NCBI RefSeq assembly: GCF_002256285.1
Contig: NZ_NKJE01000010.1
Coordinates: forward strand, 62,001-126,000
Source: Flavobacterium sp. BFFFF1
GTDB lineage: Bacteria > Bacteroidota > Bacteroidia > Flavobacteriales > Flavobacteriaceae
DNA: 64,000 nt
Direction: 5' to 3'
The notes beneath the pieces are model-generated. The model was not told the DNA's origin, did not search any database, and worked only from the letters and a program-made list of their open reading frames with translations. Below are positions 63,776-64,000 of this stretch, piece by piece; position 1 is the first letter of the stretch, and each line of letters begins with the position of its first letter. The position numbers and the translations under genes were made by a program.

Positions 63776-64000
63776 ATGAAAAACAAAATTGCAGGTTTGA
63801 CATTTTTGCTGATTTCAGTCTGCTCATTCGCTCAAAAACCAACGTTTGAAATCAAGTATTCAGAGCAATTGGCCGTATTTGTCTTCATCCAGAATTTATC
63901 CGAAAACTACCCCGACAACGTTTTTAAAACCGAATTTGTAAAGTCAAGATACAATACACAGCAGTTCAAAGACTTGATATCAAATTTCGATAAATTGCCC
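63776..64000 (+). CDS. Exported protein of unknown function (5' part; runs off the window)
   Basis: The first 75 codons are open to the window edge. It begins with a signal peptide (KIAGLTFLLISVCSFAQ) followed by PTFEIKYSEQLAVFVFIQNLSEN. It is periplasmic or secreted. The family cannot be assigned from this portion. Confidence 0.7.
   Translation, partial: MKNKIAGLTFLLISVCSFAQKPTFEIKYSEQLAVFVFIQNLSENYPDNVFKTEFVKSRYNTQQFKDLISNFDKLP

Noticed and set aside
1-64000. tRNA or rRNA genes, insertion sequences, prophage
   Set aside because: None of the intergenic stretches showed a cloverleaf, rRNA-like sequence, transposase or integrase. All long frames are accounted for by other families.

Overview
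The window is a chromosomal segment from a member of the Bacteroidota, most likely Flavobacteriaceae (Flavobacterium or a close relative). The evidence is three proteins with type IX secretion (T9SS) C-terminal sorting domains, two TonB-dependent receptors with N-terminal carboxypeptidase-regulatory-like domains, lipoprotein families largely confined to this phylum (DUF4249, DUF4270, DUF4907), and several promoter -7 boxes of the Bacteroidota form TAnnTTTG with almost no Shine-Dalgarno sequences. No rRNA, tRNA, CRISPR array, insertion sequence or phage gene was seen.

Layout. 0-14.5 kb: a TPR sensor kinase, a secreted beta-propeller protein and a giant (3544 aa) T9SS-secreted adhesin-like protein with two LamG domains and a dozen cysteine-paired Ig-like repeats. 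14.7-23.3 kb: a secreted nuclease, then a stress module (glycine-zipper lipoprotein, DUF3050 protein, PAS histidine kinase, two BON-domain paralogues, a small eRF1-like protein, a 37-aa membrane peptide, D-lactate dehydrogenase, Dps, universal stress protein). 23.3-29.4 kb: a heavy-metal efflux operon in which the RND pump is fused to its TolC-like outer-membrane partner and is preceded by a small Cys-rich exported protein. 29.5-36.1 kb: a T9SS beta-helix surface protein and a large TonB receptor. 36.2-39.5 kb: a membrane protein, NhaA and an overlapping DUF389 protein. 40.0-42.4 kb: two exported proteins of unknown role. 42.4-43.6 kb: a divergent HxlR regulator/azoreductase pair with a clear operator-promoter arrangement.

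43.8-59.4 kb is the most interesting part. It is a nearly gapless minus-strand run of 13 genes plus two divergent genes. It encodes a LytS/LytTR two-component system, a complete MacAB-TolC-like ABC export machine, an orphan OmpR-type regulator whose receiver domain has lost its phosphorylation residues, a TonB receptor with a DUF4249 lipoprotein, and a set of outer-membrane proteins (DUF4907, six-bladed Kelch propeller, beta-barrel, DUF4270, second barrel). I read it as an undescribed envelope sensing and export locus.

59.5-64 kb: a Fic protein, then a hydroperoxidase II catalase and a DUF892 (YciE-like) ferritin-fold protein. That pair is flanked on both sides by copies of a 59-bp structured repeat whose internal stem shows compensatory base changes. 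The window ends inside an exported protein.
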